Assembly: GCA_937919435.1 (NCBI GenBank)
Contig: CALFRR010000233.1
Coordinates: 1-13,916, forward strand
From: an uncultured Alphaproteobacteria bacterium
Lineage (GTDB): Bacteria > Pseudomonadota > Alphaproteobacteria > Rhizobiales > Ancalomicrobiaceae
DNA length: 13,916 nt
Direction of reading: 5' to 3'
In this document: positions 13,240 through 13,916 of the stretch, one piece after another
Layout of the letters: every line of letters begins with the position of its first letter
Position numbering within the stretch: position 1 is the stretch's first letter
Program-made: the position numbers and the translations under genes
Notes under the pieces: model-generated
Seen by the model: the letters and a program-made list of their open reading frames with translations, nothing else
What the model was told of the DNA's origin: nothing
The model's database searches: none

Positions 13240-13916
13240 ATGAAGAAGTTTCTGATGGGAGCCGTCGCGGCCTGCTTTGCGATGGTCGTCGCCGGCCCCG
13301 CGGTCGAGGCGGCCCCGATCAAGATCAAGGTCGCCTACGAGAACAATCCCGGCGAACCGGTCGACAAGGTGATGCACCACTGGGCCGATCTCCTGAAGGA
13401 GAAGAGCAAGGGCGAAATCACCCTCGACCTCTATCCCTCGTCTCAGCTCGGCGCCAAGAAGGACGTCACCGAGCAGGCGATGATGGGCATGAACGTCATC
13501 ACCATCACCGACGTCGGCTTCCTCACCGACTTCGACCCGGATCTCGGCATCCTCTTCGGACCCTACCTCACCGACGATCCGGCCAAGCTCTTCAAGCTCT
13601 ACGAAAGCGACTGGTTCAACAAGAAGAACGAGGAGCTGAAGAAGAAGGGCGTGCACATCGTCATGACGAACTACCTCTACGGTGTTCGTCACATGCTGAC
13701 CAAGAAGCCGATCAACACGCCCGCCGACCTCAAGGGCCTGAAGATCCGCGTGCCGAACAACACCATGCAGATCAAGGCGATCGAGGCGATGGGCGCCACC
13801 CCGACGCCGATGCCGCTCGGCGAGGTCTACCCGGCCCTCACCCAGGGCCTGATCGACGGCGTCGAGAACCCGATCTCGGTGCTCTACGGCCAGAAGCTGC
13901 ACGAGCAGGCGAAGTA
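13240..13916 (+). CDS. TRAP transporter solute-binding protein, DctP family (3' end outside window)
   Basis: The first 225 residues are visible; the frame is open to the window edge. A signal peptide of about 24 residues (KKF start, hydrophobic core, VEAAP) is followed by IKIKVAYENNPGEP, then LYPSSQLG (64-71), the DctP block LKGLKIRVPNN (164-174) with Arg170, which in this family pairs with the substrate carboxylate, and MPLGEVYPALTQGLIDGVEN (191-210). The complete family protein is about 330 aa. Role: periplasmic capture of an organic acid (C4-dicarboxylate, sugar acid or similar) for the DctQ/DctM membrane subunits, expected just beyond the window. The ribosome site AGGGAG lies 6 nt before ATG 13240. 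The upstream GntR/FCD gene suggests regulated catabolic uptake. Confidence 0.93.
   Translation, partial: MKKFLMGAVAACFAMVVAGPAVEAAPIKIKVAYENNPGEPVDKVMHHWADLLKEKSKGEITLDLYPSSQLGAKKDVTEQAMMGMNVITITDVGFLTDFDPDLGILFGPYLTDDPAKLFKLYESDWFNKKNEELKKKGVHIVMTNYLYGVRHMLTKKPINTPADLKGLKIRVPNNTMQIKAIEAMGATPTPMPLGEVYPALTQGLIDGVENPISVLYGQKLHEQAK

Noticed and set aside
1..13916. CRISPR array, transposase, phage or toxin-antitoxin genes
   Set aside because: No regularly spaced repeats, terminal repeats or such protein families were seen on either strand.

Overview
The window is very GC-rich DNA (about two thirds G+C by eye) with an alphaproteobacterial gene set, most probably Hyphomicrobiales (Rhizobiales). 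The best taxonomic markers are an FzlA-type glutathione-transferase-fold division protein, a complex I NDUFA9-like protein and an Irr-like Fur-family regulator paired with an iron-control-element-like site. No species can be named from sequence alone. There is no phage, insertion sequence, CRISPR array or rRNA.

Left part (1-3014, minus strand): housekeeping genes. Reading leftwards they are an NDUFA9-like NAD(P)-binding protein, then fzlA and cmk 16 bp apart as a likely operon, then the amino-terminal part of a TonB-like energy transducer cut by the window edge. The TonB-like gene stands where rpsA often follows cmk.

Middle (3133-4233, plus strand): a tRNA-Leu(CAG) with a good sigma70-type promoter and an intrinsic-terminator-like hairpin that uses its own 3' end, then a FatA/FatB-type acyl-ACP thioesterase.

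Polysaccharide export block (4339-9833, plus strand): a Wza-type outer-membrane lipoprotein, a secreted Ser/Thr-rich protein of unknown function, a Wzc-type co-polymerase/tyrosine autokinase with seven C-terminal tyrosines, and a membrane-anchored protein of unknown function with a TPR-like stretch. No glycosyltransferase, flippase or polymerase is present, so this looks like a stand-alone export/control cassette. The three longer spacers at its genes each hold a dyad built on TCGAA/TTCGA. A C-rich, G-poor tract that may serve Rho termination follows it.

Iron/peroxide block (10006-11823, plus strand): a di-haem cytochrome c peroxidase preceded by a near-consensus Irr box, followed by a cysteine-free Irr-like regulator. 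The pair suggests iron/haem-dependent control of a haem-rich peroxide-detoxifying enzyme.

Right part (12231-13916, plus strand): a GntR/FCD regulator with a perfect 7-3-7 palindrome just after its predicted promoter (probable autoregulation), then two strong stem-loops and the start of a TRAP-transporter DctP-type solute-binding protein that runs off the window. The regulator probably controls the TRAP genes; the substrate cannot be deduced.

The least explained items are the two unknown proteins in the export cassette, the TCGAA-type dyads, the Irr-box/peroxidase/Irr module and the leader hairpins before dctP.
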